In this document: positions 8,180 to 18,547 of the stretch, in pieces | How the letters are laid out: every line of letters begins with the position of its first letter | Numbering within the stretch: position 1 is the first letter of the stretch | Assembly (NCBI RefSeq): GCF_023509035.1 | Contig: NZ_CP075583.1 | Span: forward strand, 3,348,001-3,412,000 | From: Janthinobacterium lividum | GTDB lineage: Bacteria; Pseudomonadota; Gammaproteobacteria; Burkholderiales; Burkholderiaceae_D | DNA length: 64,000 nucleotides | Direction: 5' to 3' | Position numbers and translations under genes: made by a program | The notes under the pieces: generated by a model | Databases searched by the model: none | The model's input: only the letters and a program-made list of their open reading frames with translations | What the model was told of the DNA's origin: nothing

Positions 8180-10087
8180 ATGCTTACAATCCGACTTCCC
8201 GATGGTTCCGCCCGTCAATTTGACGGCCCGGTCACCGTGGCCCAGGTTGCGGCCAATATTGGTACCGGCCTGGCCAAGGCTGCCCTGGCCGGCAAGGTCG
8301 ACGGCAAGCTGGTTGATACTTCCTATCTGATCGAGCAAGACGCGGAACTGGCGATTGTCACGGACAAGGACGCCGATGGTCTGGAAGTGATCCGTCACTC
8401 GACGGCCCACTTGCTGGCGTATGCCGTCAAGGAATTGTTCCCCGACGCGCAGGTGACCATCGGTCCCGTGATCGACAACGGCTTTTACTATGACTTCGCC
8501 TACAAGCGCCCGTTCACGCCGGAAGATTTGACGGCGATCGAAAAGAAAATGACGGAACTGGCCAAGAAGGACGAGCAAGTCACGCGCAAGGTTGTTGCAC
8601 GCGACGAAGCCATCGCCTACTTCAAGAGCATCGGCGAAGCGTACAAGGCTGAACTGATCGGTTCGATTCCGGCCGACCAGGAAGTGTCGCTGTATTCCGA
8701 AGGCAAGTTCACGGACTTGTGCCGCGGTCCGCACGTGCCATCGACGGGCAAGCTGAAAGTGTTCAAGCTGATGAAGTTGGCTGGCGCCTACTGGCGCGGC
8801 GACTCGAAAAACGAGATGCTGCAGCGTATCTATGGCACGGCCTGGGCCAAGAAGGAAGACCAGGAACTGTATCTGCACAACCTGGAAGAGGCGGAAAAGC
8901 GCGATCACCGCAAGTTGGGCAAGCAGCTCGATTTCTTCCATTTCCAGGAAGAAGCGCCGGGCCTGATCTTCTGGCACCCGAAAGGCTGGTCGATCTGGCA
9001 GCAAGTCGAGCAATACATGCGCAATGTGTACCAGGTCAATGGCTATCAGGAAGTCAAGGCGCCGCAAATTCTGGACCGTGGCCTATGGGAAAAAACCGGT
9101 CACTGGGATAATTACCGTGAAAACATGTTCATCACGGAATCGGAAAACCGCGCCTATGCGCTGAAGCCGATGAATTGCCCTGGCCATATTCAGATTTTCA
9201 ACAATGGCATGCGCAGCTACCGCGACCTGCCATTGCGCTACGGCGAGTTCGGTCAATGCCACCGCAACGAACCGTCGGGCGCCTTGCACGGCATGATGCG
9301 CGTGCGCGGCTTTACGCAGGATGATGGCCACATTTTCTGCCTGGAAGAGCAGATCGCCGGCGAAGTGACGGCTTTCCACCAGCAGGCCATGGATGTGTAC
9401 ACGGCTTTCGGCTTTACAAATATCGATGTGAAACTGGCCTTGCGCCCGGATAACCGCATCGGCACGGAAGAGTCGTGGGATTTTGCCGAGGAATCGCTGC
9501 GTTCGGCCCTGCGCGCCTGCGGCGTGGAATGGACGGAATTGCCGGGCGAGGGTGCGTTCTACGGTCCGAAGATCGAATATCACCTGAAAGACAGTCTGGG
9601 CCGTGCATGGCAAGTGGGCACCGTGCAGATCGACCCGTCGATGCCGGGTCGTCTGGGTGCCGAATACGTGGCCGTCGACAATACGCGCCAAGTGCCCATC
9701 ATGCTGCACCGCGCGATCGTCGGTTCCCTGGAACGTTTTATCGGCATCCTGATCGAACACTATGCTGGCGCCATGCCGTTGTGGTTGTCGCCGGTGCAGG
9801 TGTCGGTGTTGAATATTTCCGACGCTCAAGCTGACTATGTACAGGAAGTTACAACAAAACTGCGCAAAGCGGGGCTGCGCGTACAGGCTGATTTGCGTAA
9901 CGAGAAGATTACCTATAAAATACGTGAACATTCCGTACAAAAATTGCCTTACATCTTAGTAATTGGCGACAAAGAGCGGGATGCGAATACAGTGGCCGTG
10001 CGGGCGCGGGGCAATGTCGATCTGGGCGTCATGTCCGTCGATGCCCTGATTGAGCGACTCAAACATGAAGTCGACACCAAGGCCTGA
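8180..10087 (+). CDS. thrS: Threonine-tRNA ligase
   Basis: Class II aminoacyl-tRNA synthetase charging tRNA-Thr, cytosolic homodimer, 635 residues as usual. Domains in order: TGS ([14 protein letters not shown], residues 1-62), the editing domain with [16 protein letters not shown] and [11 protein letters not shown], the class II core with [10 protein letters not shown], the motif 2 region ([19 protein letters not shown]) and motif 3 ([15 protein letters not shown]), then the anticodon-binding domain to the end. GGAG six bases before the ATG at 8180 fixes the start; the frame is open further upstream, into the terminator, but has no better site. It heads the translation cluster thrS-infC-rpmI-rplT-pheST. 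Confidence 0.97.
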   Translation: MLTIRLPDGSARQFDGPVTVAQVAANIGTGLAKAALAGKVDGKLVDTSYLIEQDAELAIVTDKDADGLEVIRHSTAHLLAYAVKELFPDAQVTIGPVIDNGFYYDFAYKRPFTPEDLTAIEKKMTELAKKDEQVTRKVVARDEAIAYFKSIGEAYKAELIGSIPADQEVSLYSEGKFTDLCRGPHVPSTGKLKVFKLMKLAGAYWRGDSKNEMLQRIYGTAWAKKEDQELYLHNLEEAEKRDHRKLGKQLDFFHFQEEAPGLIFWHPKGWSIWQQVEQYMRNVYQVNGYQEVKAPQILDRGLWEKTGHWDNYRENMFITESENRAYALKPMNCPGHIQIFNNGMRSYRDLPLRYGEFGQCHRNEPSGALHGMMRVRGFTQDDGHIFCLEEQIAGEVTAFHQQAMDVYTAFGFTNIDVKLALRPDNRIGTEESWDFAEESLRSALRACGVEWTELPGEGAFYGPKIEYHLKDSLGRAWQVGTVQIDPSMPGRLGAEYVAVDNTRQVPIMLHRAIVGSLERFIGILIEHYAGAMPLWLSPVQVSVLNISDAQADYVQEVTTKLRKAGLRVQADLRNEKITYKIREHSVQKLPYILVIGDKERDANTVAVRARGNVDLGVMSVDALIERLKHEVDTKA

Positions 10088-10138
10088 CGAGGAAACTCGC
10101 TGCACGACCGTCTTACAAGATTTTTAAAGGAAATTACA

Positions 10139-10660
10139 ATAGCTACTGACAAGTCACATCGCATCAATGGCGAAATCACTGCCCCTGAAATGCGTTTAAG
10201 CGGGGTCGATAACGAGCCACTCGGTATCGTGAGTTTGGCCGAAGCCTTCCGCCTGGCGGAAGAGGCAAACGTCGACCTGGTGGAAATTGCGCCTACCGCG
10301 CAGCCACCGGTGTGCCGTTTGATGGACTACGGCAAATTTAAGTATTCGGAGCAAAAGAAAGCTCACGAAGCCAAATTGAAGCAAAAGATCATCCTCGTGA
10401 AGGAAGTCAAATTCCGTCCGGGGACTGATGATGGTGACTACAATATCAAGTTGCGTAATCTCATCAAGTTCCTTGAGGATGGCGATAAAACCAAGATCAC
10501 CTTGCGTTTCCGCGGTCGTGAGATGGCGCATCAGGATATTGGCTTCCGCATGCTGGAACGTCTGAAAGCCGATCTGGAGCCGTACGGCCAGGTCGAGCAG
10601 TTCCCGAAGATGGAAGGCCGCCAAATGATCATGGTTCTTTCGCCTAAGAAGAAGAAGTAA
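10139..10660 (+). CDS. infC: Translation initiation factor IF-3, with ATA start codon
   Basis: 173-residue IF-3, which binds the 30S subunit and checks start-codon choice. The N domain runs from [19 protein letters not shown] and the C domain from about residue 85 to the KKKK end. The only ATG in frame (10190) would cut off the first 17 conserved residues. The codon at 10139 is ATA, with AAAGGA placed seven bases upstream, so I take ATA as the start. A rare start codon in infC is the known basis of autoregulation: IF-3 discriminates against it and so limits its own synthesis (E. coli uses AUU). It lies 51 bases after thrS. Confidence 0.93.
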   Translation: MATDKSHRINGEITAPEMRLSGVDNEPLGIVSLAEAFRLAEEANVDLVEIAPTAQPPVCRLMDYGKFKYSEQKKAHEAKLKQKIILVKEVKFRPGTDDGDYNIKLRNLIKFLEDGDKTKITLRFRGREMAHQDIGFRMLERLKADLEPYGQVEQFPKMEGRQMIMVLSPKKKK

Positions 10661-10862
10661 GCTACAATAGCGTTTTACTGTGGGTGGAAACTGCGCGTGC
10701 CAGCATTGGCGCGGCGTCAAACCCCAGGCAGAATTTACGCGGTTAAGGTCAAATGCCCGGGCCGCGTGAACTGTAGTGGACTCGCATCCGCTGCACAACA
10801 TGTGAAAGCAGGCATCTAAGCGCAGCGTCGTGTTGCCACCTGCAATCCTGTTATAAATGGAG

Positions 10863-10880
10863 CTGTCCGTAAGAGGACAG
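10863..10880 (+). promoter_or_regulatory. Hairpin sequestering the rpmI ribosome binding site
   Basis: CTGTCC (10863-10868), loop GTAAGA, GGACAG (10875-10880). The right arm and loop contain AGAGGA, the only Shine-Dalgarno for rpmI at 10887, so the fold would hide it. In E. coli, ribosomal protein L20 represses rpmI-rplT translation through RNA structure in this same interval. A similar control is likely here, though the details are inferred. The 226-base infC-rpmI gap holds no gene. Confidence 0.55.
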
Positions 10881-10886
10881 ATTGCT

Positions 10887-11084
10887 ATGCCTAAAATGAA
10901 GACCAAAAGCTCCGCGAAAAAACGTTTTCGCGTGCGTCCAGGTGGAACAGTCAAGTCGGGTCACGCGTTCAAACGCCACATCCTGACCAAGAAAACCACC
11001 AAAAACAAACGTCAGTTGCGCGGTACCCGTAACATCAACGCATCGGATGTCACATCCGTCATGCGCATGATGCCGACTGCTTAA
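10887..11084 (+). CDS. rpmI: Large ribosomal subunit protein bL35
   Basis: 65-residue basic protein of the 50S subunit ([20 protein letters not shown], ending in VMRMMPTA), the standard length. The ATG at 10887 follows AGAGGA, which is inside a hairpin. The upstream extension of the frame to 10857 carries no conserved residues. It is followed after 26 bases by rplT. Confidence 0.97.
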   Translation: MPKMKTKSSAKKRFRVRPGGTVKSGHAFKRHILTKKTTKNKRQLRGTRNINASDVTSVMRMMPTA

Positions 11085-11110
11085 TCTCACACTCAATTTA
11101 AGGAGTTACT

Positions 11111-11470
11111 ATGCCTAGAGTAAAACGTGGGGTTACAGCTCGTGCCCGTCATAAAAAGATTCTTGTTCAAGCTAAAGGCTACCGTGGTCGCCGCAGCCGT
11201 GTGTACCGTGTTGCCAAGCAAGCAGTTATGCGCGCTGGCCAATACGCTTACCGCGATCGCCGCAACAAGAAACGCGTTTTCCGCCGCCTGTGGATCGCCC
11301 GTATCAACGCCGCTTCCCGTGAGCATGGCGTAACGTACAGCGTATTCATGAACGGCTTGAAAAAAGCAAATATCGAACTGGACCGTAAAGTCCTGGCCGA
11401 TATGGCTGTGATGGACAAGCCAGCATTCGCTGCGATTGTCAACGCAGTTAAAGCAAAAATCGCTGCGTAA
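11111..11470 (+). CDS. rplT: Large ribosomal subunit protein bL20
   Basis: 119-residue 50S assembly protein ([18 protein letters not shown], with [11 protein letters not shown] in the middle), full length. AAGGAG precedes the ATG. In other bacteria it is the autogenous repressor of the rpmI-rplT pair, and the rpmI leader hairpin is a candidate target. A two-hairpin terminator region follows before pheS. Confidence 0.97.
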   Translation: MPRVKRGVTARARHKKILVQAKGYRGRRSRVYRVAKQAVMRAGQYAYRDRRNKKRVFRRLWIARINAASREHGVTYSVFMNGLKKANIELDRKVLADMAVMDKPAFAAIVNAVKAKIAA

Positions 11471-11487
11471 GCATCGGTTATTGCACA

Positions 11488-11557
11488 ACGTCATCCGTAG
11501 GGTGACGTCATAAAGAGCGGGGCAGGGGTGTGAACCTTATGCCCCGTTTCCGTTTTT
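11488..11557 (+). terminator. Terminator or attenuator between rplT and pheS
   Basis: Two stem-loops. The first pairs ACGTCA with TGACGT (11488-11508 region). The second pairs CGGGGCA (11518-11524) with TGCCCCG (11540-11546) and is followed by TTTCCGTTTTT. It ends ribosomal protein transcription or partly attenuates read-through into pheST. I see no phenylalanine-rich leader peptide that would make it a classical attenuator. Confidence 0.65.
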
Positions 11558-11615
11558 GATTGTTGGATTTTAGATAACTGAGTCCAGGATTGATGTCCAA
11601 AACAGGAAATGCCGC

Positions 11616-12632
11616 ATGAACTCCCTAGAAGAACTCGTCGTCTCGGCCCAGGCTGACTTTATCGCCGCCGCAGACGCTGCCGCACTTGAAAACGCCAAAG
11701 CCCGCTACCTGGGCAAGACTGGCCAGATTACTGAAATGATGAAGGGCCTGGGCAAGCTGGACCCGGACGCGCGCAAGGCGCAGGGTGCCCTGATCAACGC
11801 CGTCAAAGTGCAGATCGAGGACGCGCTGACGGTGCGTCGTGATGCGCTGGCTGATGCCCAGATGCAAGGCCGTCTGAACGCCGAAGCGATCGACGTGACT
11901 CTGCCAGGCCGTGGCCGCATGCCCGGCGGCATCCATCCCGTGACGCGTACGTGGGAGCGGGTCGAGGAAATCTTCCGCTCGATCGGTTTCGACGTGGCCG
12001 ACGGCCCAGAAATCGAAAACGACTGGACCAACTTCACGGCGCTGAACAGCCCGGATAACCACCCGGCCCGTTCCATGCACGATACCTTCTACATCGATGG
12101 CGATGACACCGATGGCAAGCCCTTGCTGCTGCGCACGCACACGAGCCCGATGCAGGTGCGCTATGCGCGCACGCATACGCCGCCGATCAAGGTCATCGCG
12201 CCGGGCCGCACCTACCGCGTCGACAGCGACGCCACCCATTCGCCCATGTTCCACCAGGTCGAAGGCCTGTGGATCGCCGAAGACATCAGCTTTGCCGACC
12301 TGAAGGGCGTGTACCTGAACTTCGTCAAGGCTTTCTTCGAGACGGACGATTTGCAAGTGCGTTTCCGCCCGTCGTACTTCCCGTTCACGGAACCGTCGGC
12401 CGAGATCGACATCGCCTTTGGCTCGGGTCCTTTGAAGGGCCGCTGGCTGGAAGTGTCGGGCGCTGGTCAGGTGCATCCGACCGTGGTGAAGAACTTCGGC
12501 CTCGATCCCGAGAAATTCATCGGTTTTGCTTTCGGCTCCGGCCTGGAACGCTTGACGATGCTGCGCTACGGCATCAACGACCTGCGTCTGTTCTATGAGG
12601 GAGATTTGCGCTTCCTCAAGCAGTTTAACTAA
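11616..12632 (+). CDS. pheS: Phenylalanine-tRNA ligase, alpha subunit
   Basis: 338-residue catalytic subunit of the alpha2-beta2 class II synthetase. N-terminal coiled-coil (residues 1-90), then the catalytic core with motif 1 near [20 protein letters not shown], motif 2 ([15 protein letters not shown] ... [20 protein letters not shown]) and motif 3 ([18 protein letters not shown]). Complete, with the usual length. pheT follows after 81 bases. Confidence 0.97.
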   Translation: MNSLEELVVSAQADFIAAADAAALENAKARYLGKTGQITEMMKGLGKLDPDARKAQGALINAVKVQIEDALTVRRDALADAQMQGRLNAEAIDVTLPGRGRMPGGIHPVTRTWERVEEIFRSIGFDVADGPEIENDWTNFTALNSPDNHPARSMHDTFYIDGDDTDGKPLLLRTHTSPMQVRYARTHTPPIKVIAPGRTYRVDSDATHSPMFHQVEGLWIAEDISFADLKGVYLNFVKAFFETDDLQVRFRPSYFPFTEPSAEIDIAFGSGPLKGRWLEVSGAGQVHPTVVKNFGLDPEKFIGFAFGSGLERLTMLRYGINDLRLFYEGDLRFLKQFN

Positions 12633-12713
12633 GGCGTTTCATTATTCCATGTCACTCGATGCGCTGGAGCGTGCCCTTGCATGCTCGCGTATTGAACATT
12701 TGAAAGCTTGATT

Positions 12714-15140
12714 ATGCAATTTTCCGAAAACTGGCTCCGTACCATGGTCGATCCGAAGATGACTTCGGACGAACTGGCCCATCTGCTGACCATGTCCGGT
12801 CTCGAAGTCGAGGACGTCGATCCTGTCGCCCCGCCGTTCTCGAACGTGGTGGTAGGCCTGGTCCTGGAGATGGAAAAACATCCGAATGCGGACCGCCTGA
12901 ATGTGTGCCAAGTCGATGTCGGCACGGGCACCATGCTCAACATCGTTTGCGGCGCGCCGAATGTGCGCCCGGGTTTGAAAGTCGTTTGCGCGATGGCGGG
13001 CGCCGTGCTGCCGCCTGGCGCCGACGGCAAACCGTTTGAAATCAAGGTGGGCCAGCTGCGCGGCGTCGAGTCGCAAGGCATGCTGTGCTCCGCGCGCGAA
13101 TTGAAATTGTCGGAAGAAAACGCTGGCTTGATGGAATTGCCGGACGACGCGCCGATCGGCCAGAATTTCCGCGATTATTTCGCACTCAATGACTTGAAAT
13201 TCACCATCAAGTTGACGCCGAACAAGGCGGACTGCCTGTCCGTGCTGGGCGTGGCGCGCGAAGTGTCGGCCTTGACGGGCGTGCCCCTGAATGTGCCGCA
13301 GTTCCGTACCGTGGCTGTTTCCAGCGATGAGATCTTGCCCGTGAAAGTCAGCGCGCCGGATCTGTGCGGCCGTTTCACGGGCCGCGTCATTCGCGGTTTG
13401 AACGCCAAGGCAGCCACGCCTGACTGGATGAAGCAGCGTCTCGAGCGCAGCGGCCAGCGTCCGCTGTCGGCCCTGGTCGATATTTCCAACTATGTCATGC
13501 TGGAACTGGGCCGTCCTAGCCACGTGTTTGACCTGGCGAAGATCCACGGCAGCCTCGACGTGCGTTGGGGCAAGGCCGGCGAATCCGTCAAGCTGCTGAA
13601 CGGCAACACCATCGCCGTCGACGAGTGGATCGGTGTCATTGCCGATGACCAGGAAATCGAATCGCTGGCCGGCATCATGGGCGGCGACGCCAGCTCGGTG
13701 TCGGACGAGACGGACAGCATCTACCTGGAAGCGGCATTCTGGTGGCCGAACGCCATTCAAGGCCGCGCACGCCGCTTGAATTTCTCGACCGATGCGGCGC
13801 ACCGCTTCGAGCGCGGCGTCGATTTCGCCACCACCGTCGAGCACATCGAGCGCATCACGGCCTTGATCGTGGAAATCTGCGGTACGCCAGCCACCACCGT
13901 CGGCCCTGTCGACGACCACGTGGTGAACTTGCCGCAGCGCCAACCCGTATCGATGCGCACGGCGCGCGCGCAGAAAGTCATCGGCGTGCCGCTCAACGAT
14001 GAGCTGATCGCCGATATCTTCACGCGCCTGGCCCTGCCATTCACCCTGGCGGACGGCGTGTTTTCCGTGACGTCGCCCAGCTACCGCTTCGACATCGAGA
14101 TCGAGGAAGACCTGATCGAGGAAGTGGCGCGCGTGTACGGCTTTGAAAACATTCCGACCTTGCCGCCCGTGGCCGCGAACGTGATGCAGATTGCACCGGA
14201 AAATACTCGCTCGTTGTTTGCGGTACGTCATGAACTGGCCGACCTGGGCTTCCAGGAAGTGGTTAACATGAGCTTTGTCGATACGGCATGGGAGCGCGAT
14301 TTCTCGGGCAACACGCATCCGATTAAATTGCAGAATCCGATCGCCAGCCAGATGAGCGTGATGCGTTCCTCGTTGATCGGCAGCCTGATCGCCAATGTGC
14401 GCTACAACCTGAACCGCAAGACGAACCGCGTGCGCATCTTCGAAGTGGGTGCCATCTATCAGCGCGACGACAGCGTGGACAACGGCCCCTTGTCGGTGGC
14501 TGGCTACGCCCAGCCAAAACGCGTGGCCGCCATGGCCTACGGCGCTGTGGCTGAAGAGCAATGGGGCCAGGCTACGCGTACGGTCGACTTCTTTGACGTG
14601 AAGGCGGATCTGGAAGCGCTGTTCGCGCCGCTGGTCTTGCGTTTCACCAAGGCGGAACATCCGGCCCTGCATCCTGGCCGTTCGGCGAACGTGGAGCTCG
14701 ATGGCAAGGTCATCGGTTTCATCGGCGAACTGCACCCGCGCTGGATGCAAAAGTACGACTTGCCGCTGGCGCCCGTGCTGTTCGAAGTCGACGCCGCTGC
14801 CTTGACGCAACGAGTCGTACCCGTGTACCAGGAAATCTCGAAATTCCCTGGCGCCAGCCGCGACTTGGCTGTTGTCGTCAAGCAATCGGTGGCCGTGCAG
14901 GATCTGCTCGACAGCTTCCATGCCGCCGCCAAGTCGAGTCCGGCAGCGCGTATCGTGCAAGCCATTGTTTTATTTGATGAATATCGTGGAAAAGGTCTGG
15001 AAGCGGATGAAAAAAGCCTTGCTTTCCGGATTAGCTTGCAAGATACTCAAAACACCCTGCAAGACGATGTCGTCGATGGCCTGATGGCTGTCTTGATCGA
15101 TGCTGCCAAGCAGGGCCACGACGCGAAATTGCGTTCGTAA
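12714..15140 (+). CDS. pheT: Phenylalanine-tRNA ligase, beta subunit
   Basis: 808-residue tRNA-binding and editing subunit. It begins [14 protein letters not shown] as PheT proteins do; the frame also offers a TTG two codons earlier. Domains: N-terminal OB-fold tRNA-binding module (about 40-150), B3/B4 editing domain (about 210-380), B5 (about 400-475), catalytic-like core, and the C-terminal ferredoxin-fold anticodon-binding domain ([18 protein letters not shown] to the end). It is followed by ihfA, the order usual in proteobacteria. Confidence 0.97.
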   Translation: MQFSENWLRTMVDPKMTSDELAHLLTMSGLEVEDVDPVAPPFSNVVVGLVLEMEKHPNADRLNVCQVDVGTGTMLNIVCGAPNVRPGLKVVCAMAGAVLPPGADGKPFEIKVGQLRGVESQGMLCSARELKLSEENAGLMELPDDAPIGQNFRDYFALNDLKFTIKLTPNKADCLSVLGVAREVSALTGVPLNVPQFRTVAVSSDEILPVKVSAPDLCGRFTGRVIRGLNAKAATPDWMKQRLERSGQRPLSALVDISNYVMLELGRPSHVFDLAKIHGSLDVRWGKAGESVKLLNGNTIAVDEWIGVIADDQEIESLAGIMGGDASSVSDETDSIYLEAAFWWPNAIQGRARRLNFSTDAAHRFERGVDFATTVEHIERITALIVEICGTPATTVGPVDDHVVNLPQRQPVSMRTARAQKVIGVPLNDELIADIFTRLALPFTLADGVFSVTSPSYRFDIEIEEDLIEEVARVYGFENIPTLPPVAANVMQIAPENTRSLFAVRHELADLGFQEVVNMSFVDTAWERDFSGNTHPIKLQNPIASQMSVMRSSLIGSLIANVRYNLNRKTNRVRIFEVGAIYQRDDSVDNGPLSVAGYAQPKRVAAMAYGAVAEEQWGQATRTVDFFDVKADLEALFAPLVLRFTKAEHPALHPGRSANVELDGKVIGFIGELHPRWMQKYDLPLAPVLFEVDAAALTQRVVPVYQEISKFPGASRDLAVVVKQSVAVQDLLDSFHAAAKSSPAARIVQAIVLFDEYRGKGLEADEKSLAFRISLQDTQNTLQDDVVDGLMAVLIDAAKQGHDAKLRS

Positions 15141-15310
15141 TTACCGGACTGGCCGTCGCCTTGCGTGACGGCTTTTCCGTCGTCAACCGTAGACGAGCTT
15201 GCCATGTGGCTGGCTCGGGCGCACAGAAAAGGCAGGGCAGGAAAATTAATAATAGCGACGTTGATTCCGCCGTACTGCAGTCCGCACTGGCCGCAGATCT
15301 GCATCGGGCC

Positions 15311-15658
15311 ATGCTGGTTGCCAAAGTGCGCCAGGAAGCGGAAAAAGATTTACCCACCTTGACCAAGGCGGAACTGGCCGAACTGTTGTTCGAGCAAGTG
15401 GGCCTGAACAAGCGCGAAGCGAAGGATATGGTCGAGACCTTTTTCGATGAGATCCGCAATGCGCTCGAGCGTGGCGAGGCAGTCAAGTTGTCCGGTTTCG
15501 GCAATTTCCAGTTGCGTGACAAGCCACAGCGGCCGGGCCGCAATCCGAAGACGGGTGAAGAGATTCCCATCACGGCGCGCCGTGTCGTGACTTTTCATGC
15601 GAGCCAGAAGCTGAAAAGCATGGTCGAAGAGACTAGTCCGCTGGCACGTGCTGCCTGA
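15311..15658 (+). CDS. ihfA: Integration host factor subunit alpha
   Basis: DNA-bending protein that pairs with IHF-beta. The conserved core starts at [29 protein letters not shown] and includes the beta-arm [12 protein letters not shown] and the ending [16 protein letters not shown]. Betaproteobacterial IhfA proteins carry an N-terminal extension before LTKAEL. The frame here is open from 15161, so the start is uncertain: I give the ATG at 15311 (115 residues), but a longer form is possible. It lies between pheT and a MerR-type gene. IHF often assists sigma-54 promoters such as the one before prpB. Confidence 0.9.
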   Translation: MLVAKVRQEAEKDLPTLTKAELAELLFEQVGLNKREAKDMVETFFDEIRNALERGEAVKLSGFGNFQLRDKPQRPGRNPKTGEEIPITARRVVTFHASQKLKSMVEETSPLARAA

Positions 15659-15668
15659 GTGAGTGGCG

Positions 15669-16073
15669 ATGAACGAGCGCATCAGTAAAACCGAGTTGAT
15701 CGCCTTGCCGCCCATTCCGGCGAAACGCTATTTCACGATCGGCGAGGTGAGCGAGTTGTGCGGCGTCAAACCGCACGTGTTGCGCTACTGGGAACAGGAG
15801 TTTTCCCAGCTCAAGCCGGTCAAACGACGTGGCAACCGCCGTTATTATCAGCACCATGAGGTGTTGCTGATACGCCGTATCCGCGAATTGCTGTATGAGC
15901 AGGGTTTTACCATCAGCGGCGCGCGCAACAAGCTCGATAGCCGTGGCGCATCGCATGCCATCCTTGACGAGCTGCCTGTGCTGGCGGCCATTCCCGTCGT
16001 GCCGCAGGAAGCGCCGCTGGACCGCGTGTGGATACGTAATGAATTAATTGCGATTTTAAACTTGCTAAAATAA
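15669..16073 (+). CDS. MerR-family transcriptional regulator
   Basis: 134-residue regulator with an N-terminal winged helix (YFTIGEVSELCGVKPHVLRYWEQEF ... RRYYQHHEVLLIRRI) and a short helical tail. It lacks the metal-binding cysteines of MerR/CueR-type sensors. This MerR-like gene after ihfA is a standing neighbour in betaproteobacteria; its target is not known to me. The ATG at 15669 is preferred over the GTG two codons earlier. It is only 10 bases from the ihfA stop, so probably co-transcribed. Confidence 0.88.
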   Translation: MNERISKTELIALPPIPAKRYFTIGEVSELCGVKPHVLRYWEQEFSQLKPVKRRGNRRYYQHHEVLLIRRIRELLYEQGFTISGARNKLDSRGASHAILDELPVLAAIPVVPQEAPLDRVWIRNELIAILNLLK

Positions 16074-16274
16074 GATTTGTACCAATATAGGTGGGGTTGT
16101 CCGAGACCGGTTGACTATACTGCATGGGTGCTCCGTCTTGGCGCTGGCGCTGCCATACGGTGCGCCATATTTTGAATATAATGTTAATGTTGCGTTTTTG
16201 TTAGTGACGCTAAGCCGGAGCAGCGTTCAGGTTCCGGTAGTCTTTCCCAGGCCAGGAAAATTTAAGGGGAAACA

Positions 16275-16907
16275 ATGATACGCGTTGCCATTTGTGATGA
16301 TCACCAAATAGTACGAGCTGGATTCAAACAGATTTTTTCGTCGTCGAGCGATTTCAGTGTGGTGGCGGAAGCCGGTACCGGGCGCGAAGCGCTCGATATC
16401 GCCCGCCGCGAAATTTGCGATGTGTTGCTGCTTGATATAGCCATGCCCGATCAGAGCGGCATAGATACCTTGCGCACGATTCGCCAGGGACAGCCGGAAT
16501 TGCCCGTGCTGATACTCAGCGGCTATCCCGCGCAGCAATACGCGCTGAACCTGTTCAAGATGGGCGCGAATGGCTATCTGAACAAGGAATGCGAAGCCGA
16601 CGAGCTGATGACGGCCGTGCGCACCGTGTTCCAGGGGCGCCGCTATGTCAGCTCCACCGTGGGCGAGTTGCTGGCGCAGTCGTTCGACCGCGACACGAAT
16701 GCCGCTTTGCATACGGAATTGTCGGACCGTGAGTTCCAGGTCTTCCTGCGCCTGGCGCGCGGCGCCACCGTGTCCGATATCGGTGTGGCCCTGTCGCTGA
16801 GCATCAAGACGGTAAGTACTTACCGTACGCGCATCATGGAAAAAATGGGCTTGCAATCCAACAGCGACTTGACCTATTACGCAATGAAAAACAATTTGCT
16901 TGACTAG
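16275..16907 (+). CDS. NarL/FixJ-type response regulator
   Basis: 210-residue two-component regulator. The receiver domain (1-120) has the acidic pair D8/D9, the phosphoacceptor D54 (VLLLDIAMPDQSG) and the conserved lysine in GYLNKECEADEL. The C-terminal LuxR-type helix-turn-helix spans about 145-205 (LSDREFQVFLRLARGATVSD ... LSIKTVSTYRTRIMEKMGL). It is followed by a histidine kinase of the matching HisKA_3 class, so they form a pair. Signal and targets are not visible. GGGGAAAC precedes the ATG. Confidence 0.93.
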   Translation: MIRVAICDDHQIVRAGFKQIFSSSSDFSVVAEAGTGREALDIARREICDVLLLDIAMPDQSGIDTLRTIRQGQPELPVLILSGYPAQQYALNLFKMGANGYLNKECEADELMTAVRTVFQGRRYVSSTVGELLAQSFDRDTNAALHTELSDREFQVFLRLARGATVSDIGVALSLSIKTVSTYRTRIMEKMGLQSNSDLTYYAMKNNLLD

Positions 16908-17051
16908 CTCTGCGGTGCGATCATGGAAACATGATCGCTCAGCCAGCTAGCCAGCACGACTTGTGCAGTGCAGCAGTTTGTGGCGAGGACTATAATTGGC
17001 CGGCGCCGGCGCTTTCTCCCGCGCCGAACCTTGCTAAGGATGCACACCAGG

Positions 17052-18467
17052 ATGTATTTCACTGCTGAACCGGCCCCGAATCACCGCCTGCCCTTGTACA
17101 AGACGATCCTGTGCGTCACTTGCGCCTTGCTGCTTGTACTCAATGGTTTCAGTCTCTATCACAACCTGCAGTCGCTGAAGGGCACGAACGCCTTGCTCAG
17201 CCAGAGCGCCCGCGTGGCGGACCGCCTGCAGTATTTGAACGTGCTCGTGCTCGATGCGGAAAGTAGCTTGCGCGGCTATTTCATTTCCGGTTCCGAAACC
17301 TATCTTGGGCCGTCGAAGACGGCTAGCACCGAAATCGAGAACGAATTCAACGAGTTGCAAACCTTGCTCGCGAGCAGTCCTACGCAACTGAAAAACCTGG
17401 GCCAGCTGAAAAACTTGATCCGTCGCAAGATGTCGATGCTGCAACAATCGATCGACGTCTACAAGCAGGGCGGACTGGCCGAGATCGTCAACATTTCCCG
17501 CGTGACCGATGACCGCGCCACCATGGACGAGATCCGCCTGCAAGTGGTGATCATGACGCGTGAGCAGAATGAAGCGCTGTCGTCCGGCAGCGCCGCCTTT
17601 TACCATGAGTACCAGAAAGCTGTGCTGCTCGGCATCGGCATCAATGCCCTGGCCATCCTCGTGCTGATCATGTTTTATCAGTTGGTGCGGCGCAGCTTCC
17701 AGAACCGCGCGGCCGTCGAGTATGCGCTGCAAAATGCTAATGACACCCTGGAATCGACGGTCAGCAAGCGTACCGAGCAGTTATCCGTGCTGTCGCGCCA
17801 TTTGATCAGCGTCAATGAAGTGGAAAAGGCGCGCCTGGCGCGCGAACTGCACGATGAACTGGGCGCCAACTTGACGTCGATCAGCATGGACCTGGGCGCC
17901 GTCACGCAGCAACTGGCGCACACGCAGCCGGAACTGGCCACGCAATTGCGCCGCGCCAAGGCGACCTTGCTGGAAACGGTGGAGCTCAAGCGCCGCATCG
18001 TCGAGGATTTGCGCCCCAGCCTGCTGGATAACCTGGGCCTGTGCGCCGCCATCGAAAGCTATTGCGAGGATTTTGCGCGCATGAGTTCGGTGCGCTGCGA
18101 AACGGACGTGGCCATCAATATCGACAACCGCGAAGCCACCCTGACGATCGCCCTGTTTCGTATCGTGCAGGAATCGCTGACGAATATCCTGAAATATGCA
18201 CGTGCCGGTATGGTCAGCGTGACATTGAAACGCAATGAACACGGCCTGGTGCTGCGCGTGATCGACGACGGCATCGGCATTACGGAAGATGCGCTGCAAA
18301 AACCCATGTCGCATGGCTTGCTGGGCATGCGCGAGCGCGCCTTGCTGCTGGGCGGCACCCTCACCGTGCGCCAGGGCCCGGAAGGCAAGGGGACTTGCGT
18401 GGAAGCCGTGATTCCGCTCCCGCTGACGCCGGAGCCGGAAGAGATCGACGAGGGCGCCAGCGTTTGA
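17052..18467 (+). CDS. Sensor histidine kinase, CHASE3-like sensor with HisKA_3
   Basis: Inner-membrane kinase of about 471 residues, partner of the response regulator just upstream. A transmembrane helix (ILCVTCALLLVLNGFSLYH) precedes a periplasmic helical sensor of CHASE3 type (about 45-190), then a second helix (LLGIGINALAILVLIMFYQL), a coiled-coil, the HisKA_3 phosphoacceptor (ARLARELHDELGANLTSI, histidine of ELHDE) and an ATPase domain with RIVQESLTNILKYA (N box), DDGIGI and HGLLGMRERA (G boxes). I chose the ATG at 17052 because AAGGA lies upstream of it at a usable distance; the ATG at 17040 abuts that site. Downstream it meets crp at a shared terminator. Confidence 0.9.
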   Translation: MYFTAEPAPNHRLPLYKTILCVTCALLLVLNGFSLYHNLQSLKGTNALLSQSARVADRLQYLNVLVLDAESSLRGYFISGSETYLGPSKTASTEIENEFNELQTLLASSPTQLKNLGQLKNLIRRKMSMLQQSIDVYKQGGLAEIVNISRVTDDRATMDEIRLQVVIMTREQNEALSSGSAAFYHEYQKAVLLGIGINALAILVLIMFYQLVRRSFQNRAAVEYALQNANDTLESTVSKRTEQLSVLSRHLISVNEVEKARLARELHDELGANLTSISMDLGAVTQQLAHTQPELATQLRRAKATLLETVELKRRIVEDLRPSLLDNLGLCAAIESYCEDFARMSSVRCETDVAINIDNREATLTIALFRIVQESLTNILKYARAGMVSVTLKRNEHGLVLRVIDDGIGITEDALQKPMSHGLLGMRERALLLGGTLTVRQGPEGKGTCVEAVIPLPLTPEPEEIDEGASV

Positions 18468-18486
18468 CTGTGCAGGGATGAAAAAA

Positions 18487-18516
18487 TAGCCGGGCGTGCA
18501 GCCTGGCCATTTTTTT
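18487..18516. terminator. Bidirectional terminator between kinase and Crp-type gene
   Basis: TAGCCGGGC (18487-18495), loop GTGCA, GCCTGGCCA (18501-18509), flanked by an A run on the left and seven T on the right. It serves the convergent genes on both sides. Confidence 0.75.
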
Positions 18517-18547
18517 ATCTATCTTGCCTGCCAGGATCAGCAGCGCA

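Noticed and set aside
11488..11615. Classical phenylalanine attenuator with leader peptide before pheS
   Set aside because: A terminator hairpin is there, but no short frame with a run of Phe codons precedes it.
12642..14960. Long minus-strand frame of 772 codons
   Set aside because: It is the antisense shadow of pheT, typical of GC-rich codon use; no family resemblance.
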